Below, piece after piece: positions 1 through 10,805 of a stretch of 64,000 bases of DNA. This DNA comes from Diatrype stigma. Lineage: Eukaryota > Ascomycota > Sordariomycetes > Xylariales > Diatrypaceae. Under the pieces are notes generated by a model. It saw only the letters and a program-made list of their open reading frames with translations, ran no database searches and was not told the origin of the DNA. The translations under genes and the position numbers were made by a program. Location: contig JAKJXP020000039.1 of the NCBI GenBank assembly GCA_022225965.2, forward strand, positions 186,001-250,000, given 5' to 3'. The first letter of the stretch is position 1; each line of letters opens with the position of its first letter.

Positions 1-279
1 TTGCTAGAGCTTATCTCCCGGAAGGCAATGTCTCAATCGGCCCCCTAATTCACTGTCTTGCTCTTGTGGAACTGTAGACTAATTGGTGCCGACCCAACCA
101 CAGTATAAAGTTCAATTGGTAAGGCGTTCCCGTCTCTTCTCGGCGTTTGGTTCTCGGATCCGTTACGTGTCAGCAAGTCGTAACGTGACGTCGCCTGCGC
201 CGCAGCCAGTCCTCGCAGCCAGTCCTCCCCAGTGGGCATCAACTCGGTATTCAAGAGTCAATGCTGACATGGATAGCAG

Positions 280-3200
280 TTAGAGAAGAAGAAGCTCGAG
301 TATGAGAAAATTCGAGAGCAGAGGCGGCGATTTGAAGCCGAGATGCAGAAGCTGGACCAGCAACAGCTCCGGGATGAGTTTGACATCGCCCAAATGCAGG
401 AGGAACTGGGCCATAGACATTCCTTGAGCCTCACTGGCCACCAGTCTGAGCCGACGACACCTCCTGAGTATCGGGATCCCAGCGCGGGTTTCCCAACAAT
501 GTTCTCGAGGCCTAATCGGTACTCGACGTCGAGTTTGGTCTCCCCGCAAGGGCTGATGAATCGGCCAGCAAGGTCGGGCTCCCAACTTGCTTCACCATCA
601 GGCTTGGTGCAGTCGGTCTTCAATTTCGATCAACTACCATCTCGATCAGTACCAGCGTCCAGAAGAAACAGCGACGAGGACGAGAAAGAAGAAGCAATAC
701 GACAGGATCCCACCAGTCATCGGTCAACGAATGCGTAAGTAAAGCGGTTTCTGTTCTTCGCCCATATTTTCTGTGATTTCTGCGTCGTGTTCATGGACTC
801 AACACCCGCTATCGATTAAGTGCAAGTGCTACTGAATGGCAATGTACGACCTCAGTAGGTGAGGTGAAGTGAAGTGGAGTGAAGTGAAGTGGGTTAAGTT
901 CAAATGCGAAGGCGCCAGCGGGTCTTTGAGTTTGGGCATATGGTCGTGATAGTATCACGATGAAGTTGGATTTCGCCTACCACCAACCACTCTGGCCCTT
1001 CACCCTACCTATCTACGTTTCTACTTACCAAACCACATACCTACCATTATTCAACTATTCAATGCTGCTAGCCATTATTCCAGTTTCTGGGGGGTTCTAT
1101 TAGTACGATAGGTACCTTTCAATAGGTATCTGTTAGCAGTTTACACGCACAGTCTCGAGCCGACTAATCAACCCATTGTCGACCCTCTGCTTCGTTCTTT
1201 TCCCAACCTACTCCTCCCCATTGTCACCGTGAATTCTCACTCCCACTTCTGATTTCTTCACTTTTGCCAACCAAGCTCTAGGAAGCTACAGAAATCACTA
1301 GCTGTACAGTACACACCCTCCCCCTGCACCTTTCCTCTCCCTTCACTTTCTGCCTTCACCACATTGTCTTCCATCTTCCCACCTTACATCAGTCGCATTC
1401 TTTACCAAAGGCGTGACTACTTGGAAAGCACCTTCCTCTGCCACAGTTTCTACCCATTCAGACTCGCAGCCTCTTCTGCTTCCTTGATATTCCCTACAAT
1501 CCTAGATCGTCCACAGAACCTTCTGCCATCATCATCTTCAGGCTTGTGGAAACTGAACAGTACTAACCTTAGAACTTGTGTTTCAGCCTCAACCGATACT
1601 CATTACCTGTGACACGCCGTGGCAATCTCTACGACAACATCGATCAGACTAACGCAGCTGGATTCCTCTTCCGAGACGACGACAGCACAATGGACTCGAC
1701 GGGCTTCGCCAACATGAAGCCTGCCGGCCCTGAGGATAGCTTTCCTCAACTTTATGCCCAGAAGGGTAATCCGAACGTGGTGAGTAGTCTCCAACAAGTA
1801 CCTATTTCCTTACAATACGCACATGTGATACGGTAGGGCCTATCGTGATACCTACCTATTGTCCTGCCAATTCACTGTCCCTCCATATCACCATAGGAAC
1901 AGGACAAAATTTGCACCATCGACACAGTTCTACTTGATTCCCTCTTAATGCCCTACCCCTCAGGCCTTACCCCTCCCTCCGTTCATTCAGAAATTCACTT
2001 TCTTGTACTTCCATGTACTTCTGAAAATTTTTCTTATCTGAAATCAACCACACATACACCTCTGTGAGCACAAGTCCAAACCACCAACTACCTTGACTTC
2101 CCTTACTTCTACTACGTGTAGTTGTTCTGGTACCTTCCTCCCCATCCCGCCGTCTTAGTCCGGTCTTTCCGTCCGGTCTTTCCGTCTGGTCTTTCCGTCC
2201 GGTCTTTCCGTCTGGTCTTTCCGTCTGGTCTTTCCGTCTGATACTCAATCAAACGTGGTCCCAATTCTACGTCGTCCCAACTCTACGTCGTCCCAACTCT
2301 ACATCATCTCAACTCTACGTCTCAAGTCCTCAACCCTGCAACTTTGGCAATTGCATTCATTGTGTCCTATCGTACAATCTTTGTACTCTTTCAAACCTCC
2401 CACACTCAGATGACTAACTTTCTCTCTCCAAAGTTGTCTGCCTCTACCGCCGCTGCTGACCTGGCCTCCCAACTTGGTAACGGAGAGAGCCCTGCTACAA
2501 ACGGCTGGGGTAACATCTCACGTCATCGCCACCAGCAGAGCCTCACTAATCTCAGCTCTGCACAAATGGCTACTTCTGACACCATGACTTCTAACCAGGC
2601 TGGCGCCTCTGAGGCTAAGGCTTTCAGCAACCGTCCATTCCGCCATTCCATTGACTTGAACCAGCAGTACAAAGAGCCCCCTTCTGATTCCAATGCTCCT
2701 TCTGTCATGACACCTCCTTCCACTCAGGTTCCTGCAACTCCGCCCAAGCTGCAGACCTCATTCTCTGCCAATGATATTCCTACTGTTAAGAACATTGGGG
2801 TTCCTGGTGCACCGACCCCGGCTTCGGCTAATGCCCATGCACAGCAACACTTCCACAACCACAACGCTAGTATCGGCCGGATCCCTCTTGGTGCTGCCAA
2901 GCGACACAGTCGTGAACTGTCGGGTGACAACCATATCAATGTGACCCAGGCTGGAGCCTTCCCATCTATCCAGTCTCAGTTGCAGGCCAATGCACCTGCT
3001 TTTGGTCCAGTCCCGGCTAGCCAAGCTGCCGCCCAAGCCCCAGCAGTTGCCTCTCCCACAGCTAACCCTACTGGTCAATATGGAGGCTATCCCCATCCTC
3101 CTGTCTATGGCGCCCATAACTACATTCATACCCCGGCAAGCCCTAATGCCAATGGCTACAACAATAACATGTCCTTGGCCACTATGGGTATGCAGAACAT

Positions 3201-4664
3201 GAATCTCAACAGTGGTTACCCGAACCAGAACTACGCAAACTACAGTGCTGTCTACCAAAATGCAACCACCCCTCGAGACTCGCAGCAGCGTGTCATTCAG
3301 CAACGCAGAGCCCAGGATAGTGAAGGTTAGTAATTATTTCAGTATCCTGTAAACAAAGTAGTTGAGACTAACACATCTTAGCCATGAGCCGCTTCACCAA
3401 CCTTCCGCTGGAGTCAGTCGGAGGCACTATCTACGACCTCTGCAAGGATCAGCACGGCTGCCGATACCTGCAGAAGCAACTTGAGAACCGACTTCCAGAC
3501 CAGATCCACATGATCTGGCAGGAGACCAGTCCCCATGTCGTGGAGCTCATGACAGATCCATTCGGCAATTACCTGTGCCAGAAGCTCCTGGAATATTGCG
3601 ACGATACCGAGCGCACGGTTCTGATTCAGAACGCTGCCAGGGACATGGTCCACATTGCTCTCAACCAACATGGCACGCGAGCTCTGCAGAAGATGATCGA
3701 GTTCATCACAACCCCGACTCAGGTACAGATCATCATCCAGGCCTTGCAAAACCAGGTCGTGGACCTCATCCAGGACCTGAATGGCAACCATGTGATTCAG
3801 AAGTGCCTGAACAAGCTCTCTGCTGCTGATGCCCAGTTCATTTTCAATGCTGTGGGTAACCGCTGCATCGAGGTCGGCACCCACCGTCATGGCTGCTGTG
3901 TTCTTCAACGATGTATTGACCACGCCTCTGGCGACCAGAAGTCGTGGCTGATTGCTAGAATCACTGATAATGCTCAACGCCTTGTGAAGGATCCATTTGG
4001 CAACTATGTGGTTCAGTACATCATTGACCTGAACGAGCCCGCTTTCACGGAACCCCTGGTGAAGCAGTTCCAGGGCAAGATCGGCGAGCTTTCTCGTCAC
4101 AAGTTCAGTTCCAATGTGATCGAGAAGTGCCTGCGATGTGCTTCGGATGGTTCGAAGGACATGATGTCTCAGGAGCTCCTCAATCCGGGCGAGATGGACC
4201 GCCTCCTCCGAGACTCGTTCGGCAACTACGTTGTCCAGACCGCGCTCGAGCATGCTACCTTTCACATGAAGCATCAAATTGTGGAAACTATCCGACCTAT
4301 TCTCCCCACCATCAGAAGCACTCCATATGGCCGACGCCTTCAGGCTAAGATTCAGCAGCATGATGCTCGCAATGGCAATAACACCGGACAGACTACCCCG
4401 ACCGATCTGACTGCAGGCCAACCTCCGATGCGTGGCCTAGCACCTAACCGTGGCATGCCGAACCAGCCGATGATGCAGAACGGCGGTTACCCGAACGGTC
4501 TCAATGGCATCAACGGCGGCCGTGGCCAGATGCCCTACCCTAACAACGGTGCCATCGCCATGCCCAACCCGCCCAACGCTCCTCCCCAGCCGCCCCGCAT
4601 GAACACATACCAGACCTACCCTGGTGCTAACATGCCTACGGCCAACGTCGAAGGATTCTTCTAA
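280..4664 (+). CDS. PUF-family RNA-binding protein (Puf4/Mpt5 type), 5' end unresolved
   Basis: Binds 3' UTRs of mRNAs to control translation and decay in the cytoplasm (family knowledge). Exons modelled at 280-734, 1587-1779, 2410-3325 and 3382-4664; phases agree at every junction and give 948 residues. The last exon carries eight PUF repeats, with cores such as DQHGCRYLQ, DPFGNYLCQ, NQHGTRALQ, DLNGNHVIQ, HRHGCCVLQ, DPFGNYVVQ, HKFSSNVIE and DSFGNYVVQ. Repeats 8, 7, 6 and 5 carry N-Y-Q, S-N-E, N-Y-Q and C-C-Q, the code for a 5'-UGUA core. The N-terminal part is disordered and Ser/Gln/Asn-rich after a charged stretch starting LEKKKLEYEK. That stretch follows a likely acceptor at 277-279 with branch GCTGAC at 263-268, so the true start is upstream, perhaps outside the window. 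Introns 735-1586 (852 nt) and 1780-2409 (630 nt) are unusually long; 3326-3381 is normal. The product is near certain; the N-terminal exons are less so. Confidence 0.9.
2161..2238. repeat. 13-bp minisatellite, six units, in a PUF-gene intron
   Basis: Six tandem copies of a 13-bp unit, CGGTCTTTCCGTC or TGGTCTTTCCGTC. The first base alternates between C and T. It lies in the 630-nt intron of the PUF gene, on the pyrimidine-rich strand about 170 nt before the acceptor. Confidence 0.95.
2261..2321. repeat. 16-bp minisatellite, nearly four units, in the same intron
   Basis: Units of the form CCAACTCTACGTCGTC with small changes, the last truncated. It begins 22 bp after the 13-bp array and, like it, is pyrimidine-rich on the transcribed sense strand. 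Confidence 0.9.
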
Positions 4665-6988
4665 ATCGAGATCCCCCATCTACAAACCTTCCTCACGTTA
4701 TGAGTACGAGCAATATGACGATAACGAATTGGGATGGCTTCATGTCCCGGCAAATCTTCGCCTGCGACGAAGCACGAACGAGATGTTTTTCTCACGATCT
4801 TGATGAACTTTCCTTTTCTACCTGTACCACCGAACCGAACTGAATCCAGCCCTTGGAACTATGCGGACCGCCACTTGGCCTTCCTCATTTCTTGGGTTGA
4901 GCTGTACATTATCCATCTGATGATGCACGACACTTTCCTTCTTCTTCTTGCGTTTGGATCGACTCCTTCATTGGATGATTGGCTCTTATAAGGGATTTTG
5001 AGCAATCGCCATAAGGGTTATCCGGCCTGTACTCGTGTACTTCGACTTCACCACCATGCATACTCCTGCATAGACCACTTTTTCTTTTCTTTCCCTGTTT
5101 TCATTCTCATTTTTGCCCCTTGGGTTTTCTTGCTTGTATTCACAATGTCTCCGGAGGAGTTCGCTTGGACCGTTCTCAACATTCTGGAGTGGCGCAACTT
5201 GGTTGGCGACCAGCGGTACACATATACGATTGGTTGTGCTACGAGTTGCGTTGGTTCTTTGGCGATTCATCACGGCTCCGCGGCTGAAGAAGCTAGGCAG
5301 GAATGCACTTGGGCATTCTGCATTTCTTCCTAACTACCGAGTCGCGCAGCAAGAGATCACCGCCATCGAACATTTCTCGCCTCGGATTTCGATCGATACC
5401 CTCGCATCGCAAGTCACGGGAGCTGTCGAACTTCGACACAAAGCAAACCTATCCTCGCCAATAATACGTTCTTCTCATGGCTGTCGTCTGAGTGGGAGGA
5501 ATGGGTTCTGGTTATGGATAGACACACTGGACACGAGAACTGACTACTCTTCATCAACACGATAGAGAGGGAGTCGTTGACGATGTTACGCTCGGTTGCA
5601 ATTGGCAATTTGGCGACCGGAAGGCGTGGAGGTCGTTTGGACCTTTTTCTCCTTCTTCCTATTCCCTTCTTTTCCAGCAGTCTTCTTCCTGTTCTTCCGG
5701 TACGATATGAAGACGAAGATGATATGAGGCAATTTTATAGCTGGATCTCATTTTCCACTTCCCTTTCTTGTTCCTTTTCTCTGTCTCTCGCGATGGTGGT
5801 AGTGATGGTTGGCGCGTTGGCAAAAACCGGGGTGGGTGAGAGAGAGAGGGAGGGATGAAGACAGGAGTTTTATGGTGATATTGCTCACCTCTTGCATGTA
5901 ATTCCCCGCCATTCATATCAGATCAGACCACATCAGATCAGATAGATGGGCACATTCGGTCTACTAGAGGCCCCTCTGCTCATGCAATTAATTGAGTTGT
6001 ACTAAACCACAAAAAATACCCCCCCCCCCCCCCCCCCCTAGTAGATCTATGCTCTGCTGTGCATGTTTGATATGCTTATTATTCCTCAGTCTGCTCTCCA
6101 GTTCGTAATGATCAGACAATCTATCAAACGGCCAGTAAGTCCTACAAAGGGTCAAGTAGCCCGATGACTTCAGACTAAAGAGTAGAGCTTCATATCGTGA
6201 TGGTCGTGCTGGAGTGCGAGTACGTGATGGACTAGCTATTGCTACCCAAGTAACCAATCAGGCTAAGTCACGATATCCTCTGTCTGCAGCCTAACTATTA
6301 TCAGCCTGCCTAGGTGAGTAAATAGGATGATTGTCGTTTCATTTCATCCCACGGTTTTGTCCCATCGCCTCTGCACACAAACCACTCGTCTAACTCCTAT
6401 TCCTCTTCCTCTTCCTGCCTACTCATCCAAGATCATGATTAACCACGCAAGGCATGGACAAGTGTGTCTATATCAGTTGATAAATGTCAGCTCGATAGAT
6501 AGATGGCGCTGACCTTTTGATCCATCTTGAAATAGGTATCCTGTGATTACTGACTGTAAACCGAACCAGAAATGGTTCATCCAGAACTACTGAACCCACG
6601 TCCAATTCTGCTTATCAACGACCTTGGCATCCTTGGACTGTTAAGAGTAGTGCACATTAGAGATATCATGGTTTCAAGTCTCGTTGACTCTACGAGTTGC
6701 TAGAGATCCAAAGTCAACTGAATAGATCGTCATCTGTCACAAGTAAAAGAAAGAACGTAAATTATGATTGAAGACATTATCTTCGTAAAGAACCATTTTG
6801 TTTCATTCGGAGCTATGTAGACTAACTCCAGGTAGTAAAACCCGTCAATCAGATGCAGCATGCCCTTATGACCATGAAGAAGCAAGACCTCACTCCAGCC
6901 CAAATCATTGTTGACCGTATCATTCGTCGTCCGCCTATCATCGCCGCTTTTACTAACAGCGGCTCCTCCGCCCAGCCGCGGGAGGCGC
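4665..6988. other. Convergent intergenic region between the PUF gene and RPL15
   Basis: Holds the 3' ends of both flanking genes. Several open frames exist (for example 5113-5565) but none shows a domain, convincing introns or protein-like composition. A 20-base C run lies at 6019-6038. I see no gene here. Confidence 0.6.
6019..6038. repeat. Poly-C tract, 20 bases
   Basis: An uninterrupted run of 20 C, directly preceded by an A-rich stretch. Such runs are length-unstable and prone to sequencing error, so the exact length is uncertain. Confidence 0.95.
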
Positions 6989-7952
6989 TTATCGGTAGCG
7001 CCAGAGGGACAGGGTGTTGTGTCTCTTCCAAGTCTTTCTGCGACCGGCGCGGGTCTTGTTGTAGCGGTGGCCCTTGTTGAGACCGCGGGACTTCTTGCCG
7101 GTGGCGGTGAGGCCACGGGCCTCGCGGTGCTTGTGCACCGGGTTGACGATCCAGTTGATGCGGGGATCCAGGCGGATGGCCTTGTGCTGGGGGTCGACGA
7201 GGATGACCTCGTAGTACTTGTACGTCGAGTCCTGGTTGATCCAGTACGAGTTCAGGACGCGCAAGTTAGCGCAGCGGCGGCCGACACGCTCCTCGGCGGT
7301 GGCCTTAAGGGACCGCTGGTACTTCAGCTGGTTCACACCCTGGTTGGTCGGCTTGCCTGTAGTCGAATGATAATATTAGTGCACCGTCGTTGGAACAGAA
7401 GATTCTGTGATTGGGCGTGATGTCCAGAAAAGATGGACGGCACAACATACCGTAAGTGGCACCCTTGGGCACAGGGCGCTTGCGGCCACCGCGGCGGACG
7501 CGCACACGGTAGATGACATAGCCCTGCTTGGCCTTGTAACCCAGGCGGCGGGCCTTGTCGGGGCGGGAAGGCTTCGAGGCGCGGTGGATGACGTTCAATT
7601 GACGAAGCTATATTGATGCACTCTCAGCTAATGTTCAACGAGTGTATAGCAGAGACACGTTCTCTACCTCCCGACAGCTCGAGGCTAGGCTAGGCCAGCC
7701 CCGAGATCTGGTCTGGGAGGACGAGAAGACAGCGTCCACATTGTCAAATCATCCATCCATGTCCAATGTTGAATGTAGATTTTTCCGTGTGTATTCATGC
7801 CATCTTTCTCGAATATCGGAAACAGATCGTAGGATCGATCGCAGGAGGTGGGTGTTTCAACATACTTCCCAGCAGCGGACTCGGAGAAGGAATCGCAGGA
7901 CATCAGACTGCTTCTTCTTCTGAAGCTCTTCGACGTATTTGAGGGCACCCAT
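6989..7952 (-). CDS. RPL15: 60S ribosomal protein L15 (eL15)
   Basis: Structural protein of the large ribosomal subunit. Three exons on the minus strand, 7866-7952, 7451-7607 and 6989-7356, join in phase to give 203 residues, the normal family length. It begins [18 protein letters not shown] and ends LSLWRYR; the family signatures [26 protein letters not shown] and [10 protein letters not shown] are all present. Donors are GTATGT. A likely further intron in the 5' leader spans 7958-8106: donor GTACGT, branch GCTAAC, acceptor TAG five bases before the ATG. The 258-nt first coding intron is long for this window. A leader intron next to the ATG is common in highly expressed fungal ribosomal protein genes. 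Confidence 0.97.
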
Positions 7953-8737
7953 CTTGTCTATTTGGTGGAGAGGACGTTAGCAAGCAGTCAACCCGAAAGG
8001 AAGAATTGGCTGGGCTGAGGTCGGTCGAATGATCAACTGTTCAAGTCGAATAGCAAATCAATCGAGAAGTAGATCAATCTTCGCAAGGGAGCAGAGGCGA
8101 ACGTACCAGGTTGGGAATTGAGGCCTGCAACAATGGATGGTCAGGTGTCGTTTGTGGGCTGGTGATAGATCGGGATGAGGAAGAATTCACGTAGCTGGGG
8201 AGATTTCGCCGATACCACCAGGCAAGTACGAAAATTCAGTCACGGGCACCAGCGATTAGGAAATTCTGTGCCTGTGGGGTGGGCGGGTAAGAAAATTGAA
8301 AAACGGAAAATTAAGCGACCCTAGTGCTAAGCCGGATGGGGCTTAGATCTGGTGGCTGGTGCTTGGGCCACCTTCAGACTTTGGTGGGTTCCAATGTAGT
8401 CGGCAGTGTGCAGTGCCAAGAAGGATGTTCAACATGGCAGGATGGCAGGTGTGGTCTGTGCAGGTGTGCTTGGGTACTTAGATAACGGAACAATCATCGA
8501 GTCGGATGGCTTCCCGTGTTTGATCTTAACAGCCATACATAGTAGTTAGGTACATCGTCAGAATAGCCATCACTACATCCACAGCATCATGTCCGCCCAA
8601 AGCAAAGCAAGATCGAGTAGCCTGCACAGTTCAACCTTAACATAAAAACATACCCCTAGCTTGTTGATCTTTTCAAAGGTTTCATCCCTTTGAAGTGATT
8701 CCCGTATTCATACCCGCTTCTCGGGATAGCAATGTGC

Positions 8738-9737
8738 TTAGCGAACTCCGTGAGCTCCGTGACCCCCGTGACCCCCGTGACCCCCGTGACCCCCGTGACC
8801 CCATCTACTCTCAGTGTTGGCACCTTCTTCAGGCAGGAGTCTCTCAACGATGGCCGCCAGCTGCGCAGCTTGTTCCGCGGCCGTAATGCCCCAATTGTTG
8901 TCCTTCAGAGCTTTGTGGCTTTCTTCAAAGAAATTGAGCTCTTGCATGTCTGCAGCTCCGTGCTTATCGGTCTTGGGCGTAGGGTTGCTGTTTGGGATAA
9001 GAAGACGCTCGACAATCTCCTCGGCCTCCTGGCGACCATTTGCCACTAGGTCCTTCATTTGTCTCTTGTCTTGTTTCCATCTGGCCACGGGGAGATCGAA
9101 CTTGTAGTTCTTGAGGCGTTCATCTATCTCCTTGAATTCTCGAAGCATCGCAGAACTCTGGGATAGAAGGGACTGCGCATCTTGGTACAGGACATGGTCC
9201 TCTTTGCCAGCGACCTGCTGCCCTTTCCGGCTTTCACCCGGCTTCGTAGGTACTTCAAGTGCTATAGCGCACGTGTTCTTGATGTCGTCCAGGAATACTT
9301 CACGTTCTTGAATGCTGAGGCATAATCAGTTCTGGGCTCCCTCTTCGGGTCCTTCCTATACTAACAGTTGGTTGCCCTGTCGCTTCTGGTGCTGCCTCAG
9401 CTGATCTGCCTCTTGCGTAATCCTACTTCGAAATTCTTTCAACAGCGCTTTGGATTGCTCAGCTTGGGCTTCGATATTGTTACTGAACATCAAGGCCCAT
9501 TTCTGAAAAGTCCTGGACATGATTTCAGTCACCATGTTCTGCTAGTACCAAGTCTGGAGGTTCAAGTAAAATATACCTGCTCTCTTCACGGCCAGGGTCT
9601 TCATCATACTCTTCCAATGCCGAAAGCCTTCGATTCTTTTTGGCTTTGGAAGCGACATCCTTGACGGTGAAGATGACATCGTCGTCGTTATGAACCGCGT
9701 CGGAGCCACCGACTTTTCTCTTAGGTCCCCTGGGCAT
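8738..9737 (-). CDS. Uncharacterised basic coiled-coil protein with GHG-repeat C-terminus
   Basis: I do not recognise this protein. Exons 9577-9737, 9366-9512 and 8738-9314 join in phase to give 294 residues. The N-terminus is basic (MPRGPKRKVGG, then KAKKNRR), suggesting nuclear localisation. The middle (about residues 55-160) is rich in Gln, Glu, Lys and Leu with helical heptad character, and a second helical section follows around ARWKQDKRQMKDLVANGRQE. The C-terminus reads as five GHG triplets because a 9-bp minisatellite runs in frame there. Donors GTATAT and GTTAGT and acceptors CAG support the splicing. Size and composition recall small chromosome- or meiosis-associated coiled-coil proteins, but that is only an impression. 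The position of the real stop relative to the repeat is the weakest part of the model. Confidence 0.65.
8757..8801. repeat. 9-bp minisatellite inside a coding region
   Basis: Five exact tandem copies of CCGTGACCC on the + strand. On the minus strand they encode Gly-His-Gly repeats at the end of the coiled-coil protein. The array length is a multiple of three, so copy-number change would keep the frame. Confidence 0.95.
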
Positions 9738-10805
9738 ACTGACCAAGATTCAGAGTGCTGCTCCCAGTAAGTACAATTACAGGCTTGGACTATGGGCGAG
9801 ATATGATGATTAATGCAGTAGTCTTTCGAACAATGATCGGTTGATTCAAGGTTGTCGCTGTATGATGCTATGCAGGGCCAAGAGACACCTCATGCATATG
9901 AGAACAAACAGCTCGAAGAAAATGGGGGTCCGGGGTACAGAGGCATTGTTTAAGTTTCGGTTGGTGTCAATGCTCAAGTCTCTTCTACGTCGCGAAGTTG
10001 GACGCTCTTTCCTTAGAAGTCATTTGCTCCTCCATCCGCTCTTCACATCGTCTTTCGAAGAGGCAAGAGCCACTCAAGCACACACATTGGTGGATCGGCT
10101 ATTTCCCCCTTTAAAGGCTCCCGTCTTTTACCTGGAAACCTCCAGGGCTGGCACTATGGCTACTACCTACATACATCAACACCCACCGACGTTCATGCAA
10201 TCGATACCCCTACTTACTTAGTACTTACTTAGGCATCATGGATGCAGAGATGTCTACAAACCTGGATGGTACCTACATGTGTAGTATCAACTTGTTCTCG
10301 TCAACCCAACCAAACAAATGACACATTGGTGTTGTTACCTAGTTCCGAGGTCACCAATATTGCGTTCTCCATACAAGTTTGACTCTGCCAAGGTTTCCGG
10401 ATCTGTCCAGATCTAAACAGGAAGGTCGCCAAGATGCGCCCCAGAATGCGGGAAGGCCAGTCGTTGGCGGGAAAATCCCATGCACCCCTGACGACTCATC
10501 TGGACATTACTACGTAGTATGTCTGCAGTGCGCCCCTTGCTGTCACGAGTAGACGAGAAAATGATGTCAACCCTAGCTCTAAACTCTGGCACCTGGGTAG
10601 CCGAGATGCATGCGATGGCGATCGGCCCTGTCGCTTCCATACTTTTTGCAAGTTGATGGACATTCTGAAGGGTTAGGATTGGACTATAAGAAGGGGAGAG
10701 AAAGCTATATAAATCATGTTTTAAGCCTGTGCCTAGTTGAATACGGAACTCAGGACGCTTCAGCTGTTAGAACTTGGCCGCTGAGCACTTCATGTCAGCT
10801 TCACC
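9738..10805. other. Divergent intergenic region
   Basis: Separates the coiled-coil gene (-) from the lyase gene (+) and should contain both promoters. An open frame at 9841-10221 shows no recognisable feature. A possible TATA-like stretch, CTATATAAAT, lies at 10707-10716, about 90 bp before the lyase ATG. Confidence 0.5.

Noticed and set aside
83..283. Open frame and tRNA-like pattern near the left edge (AATTGGTAAGGC followed by GGTTCTCGGATCC)
   Set aside because: The box B spacing does not fit the consensus and no cloverleaf stems form. The interval is better explained as intron and upstream sequence of the PUF gene.
2161..2321. Could the short tandem arrays be CRISPR-like?
   Set aside because: The repeats are contiguous without unique spacers and lie in a eukaryotic intron.
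3414..4421. Long antisense open frame (335 codons) over the PUF repeats
   Set aside because: It is a shadow of the strongly conserved sense-strand PUF coding sequence.
9841..10221. 126-codon open frame between the coiled-coil gene and the lyase
   Set aside because: Composition and position fit promoter DNA; nothing supports coding.
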